The translations under genes were made by a program, and so were the position numbers. Below, one piece after another: positions 5,815-5,926 of a DNA stretch of 5,926 nucleotides. The stretch spans positions 1-5,926 of the forward strand of contig JALWRU010000239.1 of assembly GCA_026994095.1 (NCBI GenBank), in the 5' to 3' direction. Within the stretch, counting starts at the first letter, position 1; each line of letters starts with the position of its first letter. The DNA comes from Nitrospira sp. GTDB lineage: Bacteria; Nitrospirota; JACRHL01. The notes beneath the pieces were generated by a model. The model was not told the origin of the DNA and searched no databases. It saw only the letters and a program-made list of their open reading frames with translations.

Positions 5815-5926
5815 CTATCGGCGTCCGCTTTTGGCTTGTGAGCAACCTCTCCGGATCGGGTCAGTCCTCAACGTAGCGCTGCTACGCCTCCGGGCTGCCC
5901 TCACCTGCGAGAACGCCCACAAACCA
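5815..5926. repeat. Large palindromic intergenic repeat, copy 4 (cut by window end)
   Basis: CTATCGGCGTCCGC begins immediately after the TAG stop of the reductase gene. The left arm reads CTTGTGAGC, the central hairpin CGTAGC-gct-GCTACG is at 5872-5886, and the right arm (GCCCACAAACCA) runs off the window. The middle arm is different in sequence from the other copies (5858-5867 with 5892-5900) but still pairs over nine base pairs with one bulge. Confidence 0.85.

Overview
The window is GC-rich (roughly 60%) chromosomal DNA from a Gram-negative bacterium, most likely a gammaproteobacterium. An outer-membrane OmpA-type lipoprotein, an inner-membrane ClpP-fold protease with a predicted periplasmic catalytic domain, a PhnA-domain protein and a flavin reductase fit that reading. 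The sequence alone does not fix the genus.

Layout. 1-190: copy 1 of a large palindromic intergenic repeat, with its tail. 191-368: no gene, but a 29-bp tandem duplication at 252-309. 369-592: a non-coding stretch that folds into a three-way-junction domain, a second hairpin and a very strong intrinsic terminator; I read it as a candidate structured RNA on the + strand. 593-823: intergenic, with at most a weak promoter. 824-2344 (+): OmpA-family lipoprotein. 2355-2706: a head-to-tail array of the same repeat (one 5' fragment and two full copies) that fills almost the whole gap between two convergent genes. 2703-4298 (-): membrane-anchored ClpP-like serine protease. 4299-4449: divergent intergenic region with a plausible + strand promoter. 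4450-4659 (+): short PhnA-domain protein. 4660-4938: intergenic, one weak promoter candidate. 4939-5814 (+): FNR-type flavin oxidoreductase. 5815-5926: copy 4 of the repeat, starting directly after the stop codon and cut by the window end.

The four proteins do not form an obvious pathway. The lipoprotein and the protease are both envelope proteins but are convergent and separately transcribed. PhnA and the reductase are co-directional but 279 bp apart, so they are probably independent units. The most unusual content is non-coding: (i) the candidate RNA, with a UUCG-capped hairpin, a C-rich loop and a possible 7-bp pseudoknot to a downstream G-rich linker; (ii) the repeat family, whose copies differ in sequence in one arm yet keep complementarity, suggesting that the folded form is maintained.
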